Source: Polytrichum commune (taxonomy: Eukaryota > Streptophyta > Polytrichopsida > Polytrichales > Polytrichaceae). Taken from it: a DNA stretch of 60,000 nucleotides. Below are positions 11,644-23,945 of this stretch, piece by piece. The stretch's first letter is position 1. The number at the start of each line of letters is the position of its first letter. The stretch spans positions 53,966,758 through 54,026,757 of the forward strand of contig OX485805.1 in the NCBI GenBank assembly GCA_950295325.1, read 5' to 3'. The notes under the pieces are model-generated. The model made no database searches and had not been told where the DNA came from. It worked only from the letters and a program-made list of their open reading frames with translations. The position numbers were made by a program, and so were the translations under genes.

Positions 11644-13372
11644 TGATCAATACCCTTACTGAATTTTTTCAATCCTCCATGGATTGATCCAATCAAATAC
11701 CAGAATCCTCAATCACCACATGTGCAAAGAATAGAGAGCAGGAAATTTTAAGTCTGGAGCGCGAACCCCAAGGCTGTGGCAAAACAAAAAAATGTCGTGT
11801 GTAAGATGTAATTGAGTTATGTTCATTTACAAGCCTAATGACGAGACCGGCCAGTGCAGGAATCTATAATTATCACTAACAGGGTTACTAGAAACAAAGT
11901 CTTAAATGCCCAGTGCCTCAAGTGTGCAATAATAATGAGGTCCTCTACCATATCAAAAAAGTTAATCCTTCATAAAACCATTTGGTCAAATTGCAAAAAA
12001 AAAAAATCCGACGCACGCTCTTCTTTATACAGTGGCGACCATACTCTGGTGTAAGTATTTCATCTTGGACGCCCGACTCTTCACATGAGGAACAGGGGCA
12101 GGGTTGCGCTGTGAAGCCAAAAGACTATCCCTGCAATGCTGATCACCTGCAAATGATAATTATCACAAAACCATTGACATTCAACCAGGAAGAAGAAATT
12201 CAGCATCCCAACTCACAATGCAAGAAATCCCACTTTCAAGAAACCCATGACAATTGTGTCGAGCTTCACAAATGAGCTCCCAGTGACGAGCTCTCTCGAA
12301 ATTAAAGGAGAAACAGAAACGTCCGGGAAATTCAGCCTGTGCCAAGAAACTTGAGTGCAGGAGGGACACTGAGAGGGAGAGTACGCTTGACGCAGACGAC
12401 TTAGAAGCTCGAGTTTAAGACCGGAAAATACTTAAAAGCTTGCAGGGCATGGCACCTGCATTCATACCGATGGGATACTTGTTTACTCGAGTGGGAGCTG
12501 AGCATGGCCACTGAAACCATAAGCTTACATACATACGTAAGTAAGTATGTAACAGACAGTAGCAGAGGTCCCATGAGTGCTGACAAACTTTGCAGACAGA
12601 CATTTAAGCTGAAAAAGTCTTCACAAGGCTGACGAACTCACTGCAAGTGGCACACGGCAACACAGCATGTTTGTGACAGTCTGAATTTCTTAAGGCCAGA
12701 GCGCCACCAGTGCACATGGAGGCTGCTGCTGCACACCCGTGTTCACATGAGGCTTCAGCACCGGAATTCATCTTTTTTTCATGCAACTTGTCACAATGCC
12801 ATTGACCCAGCCCTCAGAAGCGTCTGTCGTAATTTGGCCAAACTTGTGGCCCAACTAAGTTGAAGGTTGTAGTAAGGTAGATGTGCCTAATTTGGTTACT
12901 TATCTTAAGCAGACACCCTATATTTGAGTAGTATGCGGTTTGTTGTAGCTCCAAGAACATGTACCAAAAAGACATGTGTTTCAAAGAGACTGGACTACAA
13001 ACTTTAACGATCAACATCTTTGGGGGGGGGGGGGGGCTTATATATATGACCATTTAATGAGCACGAGAGTCTTCACTTGTAACGAATAACATATTCATCT
13101 GAGCTCCGAAAATTATGAGGAAAGTGGCTATGGCCTTGCGTTGGATTTGCTAACCATAAAATAAATAAAAGTAACATTGGAGTTTGTTTTGTACTCCGAT
13201 GTGAATGGAAGCATGTTCCTCTCTACCATGTTCATATTTGACCAAGCTTCACCATAGGAGTGCTTCCTCCCTCTAGGGGGTGGGCTCCTATAGTTTTTGA
13301 GGGGGTGTAGTACCTAGCTTTTAGTGGGGTATATGGGGATGTAGGGGGTCTAACTGAGGTCCAGGGGGGGGT
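11644..13372. other. Upstream region of XTH and spacer
   Basis: Probable XTH promoter side. No supported gene. There is a small palindromic tract near 12526-12553 (TTACATAC ... GTATGTAA) and poly-G tracts at about 13021-13036 and 13365-13382, the latter leading into the LINE-like remnant. Confidence 0.4.
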
Positions 13373-13780
13373 CTAGGGGGGGTCTACTAGGGGTTGTTTG
13401 TTGTCTAACTTCCTTTTGTTTAGTATTAAGTATGTGAGGTATTTGATGGCAATTTGGTGTAGGTTTTTCATAAGTGTTTTTACCTTAGTTTTGGGGATTT
13501 TTTTTTGTGTTTCTAGTTCCTTAATTGGTTGTTCATGGATAGCCCCTCTAATACCTACTGTGATGGTGATGAGAGGATTGACTTGCCAGCCGGCTCTTCT
13601 GAGTGTGTGTATGAGTGGATTGTATTTAGTGGTTTTTTCGCTGCGTGCATTATCTGAGAATCTGTCATGGCAGTAGGTGAATTCAATGAGTTGTATGATA
13701 TGTGATAGGATAAGCCTTAGAGGGGGTTGGCTGTCTGTGGGAGCGCCTAGTACACATAAGATGTTTGCTAACCATCTCAC
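13373..13780 (-). pseudogene. C-terminal fragment of a LINE-type reverse transcriptase polyprotein
   Basis: A 135-codon open frame reads IEFTYCHDRF, then KYNPLIHTLRRAGW, then PLITITVGIRGAIHE, then AIKYLTYLILNKRKL. From memory of the family, this pattern (a hydrophobic strand with a W-V-PLI block followed by ARG/GIRG and a C-terminal basic helix) occurs at the extreme C-terminus of algal and plant non-LTR retrotransposon ORF2 proteins. No reverse transcriptase core lies upstream on the minus strand, so it is a 5'-truncated copy. The plus strand beyond it is G-rich. A different repeat family remains possible. Confidence 0.5.
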
Positions 13781-15574
13781 ACCAATTGCTGTGTTTTAAA
13801 TCCTAGGAATAGTGGGCTAACTTCTGAATGGTAACCACATAAGACCCATCTACCGTAGGCCCTTGTGGCACTGGTTAACTTACATGGAATCTAGAGCCCA
13901 GGACCGAGGAGATCTGGAGGACTACGGAGTGAGTACGGAGTTTTGGAGGGAATTTGAGTTCGCTGGCTCCGAGGAACTGATCTAAAGTCTGAAAATCCAG
14001 GCAAGGCTCTTGGGGGGTCGCGGCATTTAGTAGGTAGCCAAAGGTGGCTCAGGTATGGTCTGAAGTTTCTTTTGATCAATGTAGGTGCCTTACTTGCCAT
14101 AATCAAAATAGAATTTCAGGCCACATCTATTTTTCACATGCTCCAACCAACCACTGCGTGCCATGTGGCACCTCACTCAAGACAAGGATAATTTTGTGCT
14201 TAGGATTAATAAGGTAATATGGTAGGTCCAATCTAGGGGAGGTCATTGTGATTGCAAATTACAAAACCATCAACAATCAAATATAACATAGCATTATTCA
14301 ACTTCAGTTAGGAGTTGCAATTTCAAGAATGGACGGACTCCCAACCGAGACTTCAAAAATTGAAGTTTGGGGTTATCATAAAACTTGGGGATACCGACTG
14401 TAGTGGTGTGTAGTGAGGAATGGGGTGTGTCAACGTTAAAGTCCGGTAACAACACATGGGCAGAATGTAGAGCATGGTTGTGGAAGCAGCCATGTTGCCA
14501 GGCTTGGGTGGGTCGCTAACCCCGTGTACTAGATCACAAACCTTGAGAAGGGGGTCGCTACATGCGAAGCAAACTACCCAAGCTTCTAAACTGTGAACCT
14601 AGACCCTAAATTCTTCGGGCATTTAGATCCCAAGCCTAGAACAAGAAAACATGCCAATGAGTGCACATATCGACAAACAAAGGGGCTCTAACGTGGGTGC
14701 CTAGTGGAATGATTGCAAATCGAAGAATCTATTAAGAAATTTGACTACAAAGAGGCGGTGAGAAATGGCATAACCAAAAAAGAATTAAAACCACTAAAGT
14801 CACTTCAATCGAAGAAAATACTCCACATATTGAACTTTTCCAATCCTTTATAAATGCCATTTGATCTCAACTGTGAAGTTAACATAAATGTGATCAACAA
14901 AAACAAAACAAGGCAACATGGAATTCCTAAAAAACATAACTTCAAACTCACATTGATGATCATTTAATAATAAGTTTTTGACCATAATTGGAGGGCACAT
15001 ATTGCTTTGGTTTGTACTAATGGCATGCGAATGGTTCACCCCGGATTGTTGGGCTTTCCAATGCAAGTTTAAGGTAGGACGGTGAATGATTATGCCCCCA
15101 CCAATCCCCTCCTAGTGGTCCAATCCCTACTGTTGATGGATGTGGGGAAGGGTGGGGAAGGGTGGGAAAATGTTTCCTTTGGTGACATCCAAATATCCCA
15201 GACCGTGACGGTTTTGCTTGACCATGCAAAACCCTATGACTTCACGCCCCCAATTAATCAAATTCTCGTCTTCAAAATTTGTCATGGAACATGCATCTTC
15301 CCCTCACTAATCCATCCCACTTTTTCTGAAGAAATCTTGTGTTCCATGTCATGGTGGGTTTAACAGGGGATATTCATGCCAGAAACTTGAGTATTCGGGG
15401 GAGGTAGATTCGAGTAGGGACAACTGCCCTACAAAGAAACCGGGATTTTTTGGACCCGCCCGAAATTTTTTGCCCGCCATGCCCGACTTCCAACGATGGT
15501 GTATTCAATGTCAATAATCTCCAACATAGAGTCCACAACACTCTCAGTTTGCGCGGATGTGGATCCTTGAAATC
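13781..15574. other. Spacer between LINE remnant and LTR cluster
   Basis: No supported gene. Short open frames at 13891-14106 and 15017-15363 have no recognisable family. Confidence 0.4.
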
Positions 15575-16279
15575 GACCTTGCCCGAAACACCATGGGTAC
15601 AAGGGGATCCCCGGAGTGACACCCGGGACTTGTGGTACCGTTGGTGAGAGGGCCCAAGTGATCCTAGTGTGGGTGAGGGTCCCGGGCGTTGGAAATACCT
15701 CCCACCCACGGAGACTAGGAGGCACGAGGGTAAGGCCATGAGCTATGCGTAGCTTATGGCATGCGGATTCTAGAATGCTCAAGGACATCTCAATAGGATG
15801 TGTGAGGTAGTAGATATAGAAATTTAAGTGGGGCGATGTCTCGGGACAACGCCCTCGTACAACAATGGTTTGGGTTAGGCTCCCATGACTGCCAAAAGTC
15901 CTAGAGGCTTAGATGGGTGAGGTGGTGTGGGTGAACCCACCCGAGGCCAAACGGTATGGCCTCCATATGCATTGGTCCAATGTGAGGGCATAGTTGCCTA
16001 GTATAATTCGGGTTGTTGTAGTGTTGCTCCGACAACGCGATGATCAACATAAGATTGGACTTCCATGGATGGAAGTTCACATCTAAGAATTAGTTATCAT
16101 GTAACGGGTGAGTCCCAAAAACAAAGTAAGAGGGTTGGTTCACCTCCTATGAACAATAAGATCCGCAGTATGGAGAGCTAACCATTTACATGGCGGAATG
16201 CGAAGGGTTAGCACTCGTGACCCTTACTAAAAATGAAAATGGTCAATGTATTCAAGGGGTGCTAGCAAGGGTTGCAACA
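15575..16279 (+). repeat. LTR copy A of the 974-bp Gypsy family, internally deleted
   Basis: Reads in the true LTR direction, from the GCCCGAAACACCATGGG region to GCTAGCAAGGGTTGCAACA. It lacks roughly 250 bp that other copies carry between the GGGACTGCCAA block and the GTCCTAGAGGC block. No primer-binding site follows its 3' end. Confidence 0.8.
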
Positions 16280-16590
16280 AACCGTGGCTCGGCTGCAGGC
16301 TCAATCTCCACCACAACTGCAGTGAACTCCACATGTGGTCGCCTTTGGCCTAGAACCTCAAAAACGGCAGTAACAACCTCTTCCACGAGGGGGAACACGT
16401 TCAAATCAATTATTTCTCCTTCAACATGCACAAAAAAATTCTTCTCCACACCTAGTTGAACAACTTCTACATTCTCAGATTGACTGTTAGTTGAAGGGAG
16501 ATTGCATGCATTGTCATTTTTCACCAATTTTGCTAAACCATCGGCAACAACTTTATGAACTTCACCAGATTCATCGTCACAATCCTTAGT
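16280..16590 (-). pseudogene. Unidentified coding remnant between two opposed LTR copies
   Basis: A minus-strand open frame (about 16252-16527) encodes an acidic, valine-rich peptide (e.g. EFTAVVVEIEPAAEP). It sits between LTR copy A (plus) and copy B (minus), so it is probably leftover internal retroelement sequence. No domain is recognised. Confidence 0.3.
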
Positions 16591-17518
16591 AGCGATGCTT
16601 AACTAACTTGGTCAGTTTTCAATTCTAGCAAAGATCACAAGCGCTAACCCTTTACATTTTGCCATGCCGATTGTCAGCTCCCCATACTGCGGATCTTATA
16701 GTTCATAGGAGGAGAATCAATTTTCCTACAATTGCTTTCGGGACTCACACATGAATCAGTAACCAATTTTTAGATGTGGACTTCCATCTATGGAAATCCA
16801 ATCTTATGTTTATTATCGCATTGCCGGAGCAACATTACAACAACCCGAACCATACTAGGCAACTATGCCCTCACATTGGGCTAATGCCCATGGAGGCCGT
16901 GCCGTTCGGCCTTGGGTGGGTGAGGCCACACCACCTCACCCATATAAGCCTCTAGAACTTTTGGCAGGGCCCTTACCCTACCGTCAAAAAACCTTTTGTC
17001 TCTCTACCAAGAGTTGGGGCCAAGTAGACATTTTTCTCTTAGCCATTGGGACTAGAAGCCCCAACAGCTTTAGAACACCATAACTTCCTTGTATGGTGTT
17101 TGATGCTAACAAGCAACCAATTCATCGTCATTTACGTTTCATGTTGATGGCGATGGACTTTTCACTTGCCCCATTCAGGCAAGTATTGAGGAAGTTATGT
17201 CTGTTCAAACCTTGGCAGTCTCGGGAGCCATTCGCAGGCCACAGTTGTACCAGGGCGTTGTCCCAAGACATCGCCCCACTCAAATTGCCATACCTCCTAG
17301 TTCACAATTTTGGTTGAGGTGTTGTTGAGCATTTTAGAATTCACACGCCATATGCTATTCATAGCTTATGGCTTTACCTTCGCGCCTCCTAGTCTCTGTG
17401 GGTGGGAGGTGTTTCCAACGCCTGGGGCCCTCACCTACACTAGAATCACTTGGGCCCTCTCACCAACGGCACTACAAGTCCCAGGTGTCACTCCGGGGTC
17501 CCCCTTGTGCCCATGATG
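16591..17518 (-). repeat. LTR copy B of the 974-bp Gypsy family
   Basis: Nearly full length on the minus strand. It shares the marker blocks GGACTTCCATCTATGG, CAACCCGAACCATACTAGGC and GGGTCCCCCTTGTGCCCATG with the other copies. Its outer end is eroded (the usual TGTCGCAACCC is not intact). Confidence 0.82.
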
Positions 17519-18267
17519 GGATTTTATTCTGATTTTTTTGAATTGCCAGATATATTTATCGAGAGCTTGTTGTAAAGAACGTTCTTCCGACCTTTGCATT
17601 GCCTTCTATCCTAGAAGAGTGGATCAATGAGAACTTTGCACTATGCAAGTTCATTGAATCGTAGGTTTCCAATTTCCCACTCTCCCATCTCGTGGCCGGA
17701 GGTTGGTACTTGGACTATTCTTGTGGATTTATCCCAGTCAAGGAGCGACCCCTTTATGACTTCATCATTAGTGGTGCCCCGGATGAGGTCGTCCATGTGG
17801 AGTTGGACACTCAAGACATTGAGCCTCCACATCCTCCATTCAATGAGAAGGTGTCTCCAACGTCAAAGGGCAAGGCTAAGAAGTCTACTAAACCATCATC
17901 CACTCACATAATCACTCGCTCTACCACCAAGGCTTCTACCCCTTACACCTATGTGGTTGGGAGTCCTTCCACTTCTCCCTTTGTTGCTCCCTTTGCCGTT
18001 CCGTCATTCACTCCTTCCGCCGCGCCCCCCCCCCGGCCCGGTCTTCACTCCATCCAAAACCAACATCTCTATTCCGCATGTGCCATGCAAGAGGAAGGCC
18101 GTCACACTGGATATCTCCGCCACTTTCTCAAAGAAACCTTTTATTTTTTCTTTGACTGGAAATGTGGACATGGGGGAGCTCATTGAGGATCTCATGAAGA
18201 CCAAGGTTCCCCCTCTACCCTACCGCCACATTTCCAGTGATTATGTGACTGGAAATCGAGGTCATTC
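17519..18267 (+). pseudogene. Unidentified retroelement-like protein, N-terminal part, frameshifted
   Basis: A plus-strand reading frame runs from about 17575 (FALPSILEEWINENFALCKF) through one TAG into a 164-codon frame from 17692. It then shifts frame at a run of C residues near 18025-18035 and continues as ISIPHVPCKRK and SLTGNVDMGELIEDLMKT to the edge of an LTR at 18268. The middle is Ser/Thr/Pro-rich with Lys clusters. A similar-looking tail lies at 21190-21395 beyond the LTR block, suggesting one gene or element split by LTR insertions. No known domain is recognised; gag or a Spm-associated protein is possible. Confidence 0.35.
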
Positions 18268-19075
18268 ACGGTAACCAATTCTTAGATGTGGACTTTCATC
18301 CATAGAAGTCCAATCTTATGTTGATTATCGCGTTGCTGAAGCAACACTACAACAACCCGAACCATACTAGGCAACTATGCCCTCACATTGGGCCAATGCC
18401 CATAGAGGCCGTGCCGTTCGGCCTCGGGTGGGTTCGGCTACACAACCTCACCCATATAAGCCTCTAGGACTTGTGGCAGGGCCCCTATCCCACCGTCAAG
18501 AAACCTTTTGTCTCTCTACCAAGAGTTGGAGCCAAGTAGCCATTTCCCCTTATCCGTTGGAGCAAGAAGCGCCTAGTAGCTTCAGAACACCATAACTTCC
18601 TTGTATGATGTTTGCTGCTAACAAAAGACCACACCATCGTCATGTACATTTTCGGTAGATGGCAATGGACTCCTCATTTTCCCCATTTAGGCAAGTACTT
18701 AGAAAGTTATGTGTGTTCAAACCTTGGCAGTCCCGGGAGCCACTCCCAGGCTACTGCTGTACCAGGACGCTGTCCCGGGATAGCACCCCACTCAAATTGC
18801 CATATATCCTAGCTCACACGTCTGATTGAGGTGTTCTTGAGCATTTTAGAATTCACATGCCATAAGCTACTCATAGCTGATGGTTTTTTTTTTTTCCTCA
18901 TGCCTCCTAGTCTCCATGGATGGGAGGCGTTCCCTACGTCCGGGGTCCTCACCCACACTAGGATCACTTGGGCCCTCTCACCAACGGCGCCACAAATCCT
19001 TGGTGTTACTCTGGGGTCCCCCTTGTGCCCATGGTGTTTTGGGCACACCTCATGGAGAGGTGCGATGTCGCAACC
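18268..19075 (-). repeat. LTR copy C, truncated
   Basis: Minus-strand copy starting inside the LTR at the GGTAACCAATTCTTAG block and ending GGAGAGGTGCGA. It abuts the next copy (TGTCGCAAC at 19076) without spacer. Confidence 0.8.
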
Positions 19076-20965
19076 TTTGCTAGTTTACTTAACTTAGCTT
19101 GATCGCCTCCCAACTCTAGCAAGTATCATGAGCGCTAATATGCACATCCCACGCATATGCATGATTAGCTCCCAATATCGTAGACCTTCAAGCTCATAGC
19201 TTGGTCACCAAATCCTCCTATACATGCATTCGGGACTCTCCCTTTAGTAGGTAGCCAATGGCTAAGGTGGACTTCCATCCATGGAAGTCCACTCTTGAGT
19301 TGATCATTGTGTTGCCAAAACAACACTACAATTACCCGGAGCAAATTGCCAAGTATGCTCCGGGAGGTCGGTCAGCTAAGCCGCCTCACTCATACAAGCC
19401 TCTAGAACTTTGGGCAGGGCCCCTACCACACCGTCAAGTGTGTTTTTGTCTCTCTACAAGGGCTAGTGTCGTGCACCTCTCCATGAGGAGTGCCCAAAAC
19501 ACCATGGGCACAAGGGGGACCCCGGAGTGACACCCGGGACTTGTGGCACTGTTGGTGAGAGGGCCCAAGTGATCCTAGTGTGGGTGAGGGCCCCGGGCGT
19601 TGGGAACGCCTCCCACCCACAAAGACTAGGAGGCACAAGGGTGAGGCCATGAGCTATGCGTAGCTTATGGCGTGTAGATTCCATACGGCTCAAGAACACC
19701 TCAATCGGAGGTGTGAGCTAGGAGTAATGGCAATTTGAGTGGGGCGTTGTCCCGGGACAACGCCCTGGTACAGCAGTGGCATGGGAGTGGCTCCCGGGAC
19801 TGCCAAGGTTTGAACACGCATAACATCCTCAATACTTGGCCGGATGGGGCAAGTGAGGAGTCCATCGGCATTTATGTGAAACGCAGATGAAGATGGAGTG
19901 GTCATGTGACGTCATGCAAGGAAGTTTTGATGGTCTGAAGCTGCTCGGGCTTCTAGGCCCAGCGGCTAAGGGAAAATGACTACTTGGCCCCAACTCTTGG
20001 TGGAGAAACAAAAGGTTTCTTCACGGTGGGATATGGGCCCCGCGTAGAGTCCTAGAGGCTTATATGGGTGAGGTGGTGTGGCCTCACCCACCCGAGGCCG
20101 AACGGCACGGTCTCCATGAGCTTTGGCCTAATGTGAGGCCATAATTGCCTAGTATGCTTCGGGTTGTTGTAGTGTTGCTCTGGAAACGTGATGATCAACA
20201 TAAGATTGGATTTCCATGGATGGAAGTCCACATCTAAGGATTGGTTACCGATTAAGGTGTGAGTCCCGAAAGTAAACTAGGAGGGTGGGTTCCCTCTTAT
20301 GAACTATAAGGTCCGGGGTAGCAGGAGCTAACCATTAGCATGGCGGAATGCAAAGGGTTAGCGCTTGTAACCTTTGCTAGAAATGAAAATTGACAAGATT
20401 TTAAGAGGGCTAGCAAGGGTTGCGACAGTTGGGGCCAAGTAGATATTTTCCCTTAGCCGTTGGGGCTAGAACCCCCCAACAACTTCAGGCCATCATAACT
20501 TCTACATATGGTGTGTGATGCTATCAAACAACCACTCTATCGTCATTTTCTTTTTGTGTAGATGCCGATGGACTCCTCACTTGCCCCATTTAGGCAAGTA
20601 TTGAGAAAGTTATGGTTGTTCAAATGTAGGCAGTCCCGGGCGCCATTCCCAGGTCATTGTTGTCCCAGGTTGCTGTCCCAGACAAAGCCCCACTCAAATT
20701 GCCATATCTTCTAGCTAACACCTCCAATTAAGGTGTTCATTAGCATTCTAGAATTCCGCCACCATAAGCTACTCATAACTCATGGCCTTACCCTCATGAC
20801 TCCTAGTCTCCGTGGTTGAGAGGCATTTTCAACGCCTGAGGCCCTCACGCACACTATAATTACTCGGTTCCTCTCACCAATGGCGCCACAAGTCTCGGGT
20901 GTCACTCCGGGGTCCCCCTTGTGTCCATGGTGTTGCGGGCACTCCTCATGGAGAGGTACGCGACA
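19076..20965 (-). repeat. LTR copy D/F of the Gypsy family, split by nested copy E; probable 3' LTR of Gypsy-1
   Basis: The left part (19076-19466) starts TGTCGCAACC and breaks at CTACAAGGGCTAG. The right part (20428-20965) resumes at GTTGGGGCCAAG and ends GGTACGCGACA. Together they make one minus-strand LTR into which copy E was inserted. Position and orientation match the 3' LTR of the minus-strand Gypsy-1. Confidence 0.75.
19467..20427 (+). repeat. LTR copy E, complete solo LTR nested in copy D/F
   Basis: 961 bp running TGTCGTGCACCTC to GGGTTGCGACA, with matching inverted termini TGTCG/CGACA. It lies in the opposite orientation inside another LTR of the same family. The flanking pentamers GCTAG and GTTGG differ by two transitions and may be a decayed 5-bp target duplication. 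Confidence 0.82.
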
Positions 20966-21799
20966 TGTGCGATAACCAAAGCCCACATCTCGGCAGGATG
21001 CCCCATAACGGGAATCCGTTTTTGCTCCTCCTCGAAAGATGGCGAAGCGCAATTTCAATTTGTTGTGTGCGTAAGTTCGTTGTTTGACTTCTCATTTTTT
21101 TCCTTGCATTTTTTCTTGTGTGGTTTTTTTTGCTGCTTATATTTTTTCTTCGTCATGTGTATTCAGAGTTCCATAGGGGAGCCCAATCCGCATCCTCAAT
21201 GCAGACATGTTTGCAACCCCTTCGACAACATTCAAGCTCCCTTCATACGTTGCTAGACTTGCCCATCAACTTGTGAAGGCACCGTCCCCACCTCCTCCTC
21301 ATACTCGACCTTTCAATAAACTTGTGTTGGACTTCCTAGATGTAGAGGCTGAGCAAGGCAACGATAATGATAGAGATGATAGTCCTAGCCGTTGATTAGG
21401 CCTCGTGGGTTTGGAGAGTCGAGCTCCTATGCCTTGTTTTGATTTGGACTTTTGTATGATTTCTTTTGTTTTTATTTAAATTTGTCTTTTCCAAATCCCT
21501 CATTTTGTTTGTACTTCATCTCGTGTTATTGATTCCATCTGATGACAACAACCCTAATTTAATCCTAAATCATTTGGAAACTATACTACAAGATCTTTCA
21601 TACAAAATGCATTCTTCCACGCCTATTCGTTCTACTTCTTATTGGTTTCAAACAAAGTTATCATCTCCACATAATTGGGCTACCTTCTAAACAAAATCAT
21701 CTTGCACTAAACCCAAATTCCACGGTCATAGACACTGTTTCTATCAAAATTAGCCAATACAAAATCAAATTCTTCGCTCTCCGCTCTACGCTCACACTA
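20966..21799 (+). pseudogene. Foreign segment replacing Gypsy-1 integrase; tail of the unidentified protein
   Basis: At 21190-21395 a plus-strand frame encodes YVARLAHQLVKAPSPPPP, then FNKLVLDFLDVEAEQG, then an acidic tail and a stop. It may be the C-terminus of the protein begun at 17.5 kb. After it comes AT-rich untranslated-looking DNA. Gypsy-1 integrase core and chromodomain, expected here, are absent. Confidence 0.3.
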
Positions 21800-23100
21800 C
21801 TAAGTTTCCGCAGGCAACGGTTGCAAGAGGTCGCCTTGATTTTGGTGAGAGGCTCGGTTCACTTGGTATTTCATCCATGCCTTCACAAAGTAGGCTATAT
21901 CCTCCTTTGTGCACCGCCGATGGTACCTCCTTGACACCATTCCATAGTGGTTTTTTCTTTCTCCTCTATGGCCGGCAATGTGACTATCATATTCATCCTT
22001 CAAAACCAATAGCCTCAATTTGCCCTGTGGCATATACCCGACTTTGCTTATACTTGAACAATCCGTTCACCAACTTAACCTCTTCGAGCACCTTGCTCTT
22101 GCGAAGCTCACCTAGAAACTTTTGTGCTTCGGGATAGTTAAAGTACCCCTCCCGTATCTTGCATCACAAGTTTTCTTCACTGGTAAACATTAGCCACAAG
22201 GTTTGGATGGTTCTCATTGCTTAGAACTCTTCTCGTCTACTTAGTGCATCCGGCACCACATTGCCATGGTTCGGTTTGTGGATCAAATCCACCTTCATAA
22301 GTGCCAAATTATCATGCCACCACAATGACTTGGCGCTCACTTGCGCTTGTATCTCAAAATACTTTAAGGACACATTGTCAGTGTAGACCTTTGCTTTGTG
22401 CGATCCCCAATAATGTCGTCATGTCTTCAAACAATGCACTATGGCAAAGAAGTTTTTTCTCATTATTTGGCCGTCTCATTTGACAAACATCGAGCTTCAT
22501 GCTCCCATATGCAATGGCCATTCATCTTACATCAACAATCCGCCAATGACAAAGTCACTCACCCCCATATGCACCTCAAAAGGTTTATCAAATTCCGCGA
22601 ACTTGAGCATGGGCGGCGAAGACAACTTGCTCTTAAGTTCCCCAAAGACTTGGTGACAAGGCTCATCCCACTCTTGGGAAAGCCATTTCTTTCACAAGTC
22701 GGACAATCATCAAGTTTAATGCTCTCATATGCAATAGCCATCCATTTTGCATCAACATCCGCCAATGGTAAAATCCTTTGTCTTCATATGCACCTCAAAA
22801 TTCTTGTAAAAACCCGGGAACTTGACCGCATCTTGCGAAGAGAATTTGCTCTTGAGCTTCCCAAAGGGTTGGTGACAAGGCTCATCCCACTCTTGGGATA
22901 GCCATTTTCTTTTAAGAAGTTAAGTAAGGTCCTAGCAACCTTAGAAAAATCTCGAATGAAGCAGTAATAGTACTTAGCTAGGCCAACCGATGACCTAAGT
23001 TTTTTTGAGTCAAGGGCCACTTCTCCTTTTGGATTGCCTTGACCTTCCTCATGTCTATCCACCAGCTTCATTTGTCACCACATAGCTCAAGAAGTCAATC
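21800..23100 (-). pseudogene. Gypsy-1 pol remnant: RT C-terminus, RNase H region and integrase zinc finger
   Basis: Minus-strand fragments in pol order. 23071-22784 gives SSVGLAKYYYCFIRDFSKVA and FLKENGYPK (end of reverse transcriptase). 22905-22140 is RNase H-like. 22033-21800 is the integrase H2C2 zinc finger (HIAGHRGERK ... YHRRCTKEDIAYFVKAW). Frameshifts and stops are numerous. A segment of about 215 bp containing the W-DEPCHQ and IGGLL motifs is present twice in tandem (about 22485-22690 and 22700-22910). Confidence 0.82.
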
Positions 23101-23129
23101 TTTCGTTGAGCAAAGTTATTTTCCACTCA

Positions 23130-23330
23130 TTTCTATGTAGGTAAATACAAAGAATTGTTTAATGATAGGAATAGGAATGTTGGACAAAAGGGTTTATGAA
23201 CTCTATGAATATTGAATAAAAGGGTTTTTGAACCTTGTTGAAGAATAGTGTAATTGCCTAATTGCATTAACCTTGATATTTTAAGTAATTAAATATTTAA
23301 GTTGTTATTAAATTTCTTGCTTCATTAGTT
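23130..23330. other. AT-rich sequence interrupting Gypsy-1
   Basis: Between the RT remnant and the CATTAG array. It has two close copies of AAAAGGGTTT followed by TGAAC about 50 bases apart and no coding signal. Confidence 0.3.
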
Positions 23331-23945
23331 CTTGCCTTAGTCTATACACTAGTTTATGTGTTAGTCTTTGCATTATTTTTGTATAAGCCTCTGCATTAGT
23401 CTTCTGTAATAATCTTCTATCTTAGTCTCCTGCATTAGAATATGCATTAGTCTTATACATTAATTTTCTACATTAGACTTCTGATATTCTGTATTAGTTC
23501 TCTACATTAATTTCCTATCTTAGTCTCATGCATTATATTATGTATTAGGTCCTCCATTAGTCTCCTGCATCAGTCTCTTCAATAGAAATTTGCGTTAAGT
23601 TATACATCAGTCCTCTGCATTATGTTATGCATCAGTTTTCTGCATTAATCTTCTATATTACTCTCTTGCATTAGATTTTACGTTAGACTTTGCATTAGTC
23701 TCCTGCATCAACTTTCTACATTATTCTCCTACACTATGTTAAGTATTATTCCTTTGCATTATTCCTCTGTATTAGGCTTTGCGCTAATGTTCTGCATTAG
23801 ACTATGTATTAGTCTTCCACATTAGTATTTTGCATTCATGTTGTGCATTAGTATTAAGCGTGTTCTGCATTAGTGTTATATGTATTTTGCATTAGTATTA
23901 TATATTGATCCTATGTATTATGCTCTACATTAGTGTTCTATATTA
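23330..23945. repeat. Degenerate short tandem array based on (T)CTGCATTAGTC
   Basis: The word CATTAG or a one-base variant recurs every 10-20 bases for about 600 bp (for example CTGCATTAGTCTCCTGC, then TTGCATTATTCCTCTG). This is a decayed microsatellite or minisatellite with a unit near 11-13 bp. It lies inside the Gypsy-1 internal region, so it came with the element or expanded there. Confidence 0.8.

Noticed and set aside
23330-23945. CRISPR-like spacing of short repeats.
   Set aside because: Units are degenerate, gaps are irregular and short, and the genome is eukaryotic.
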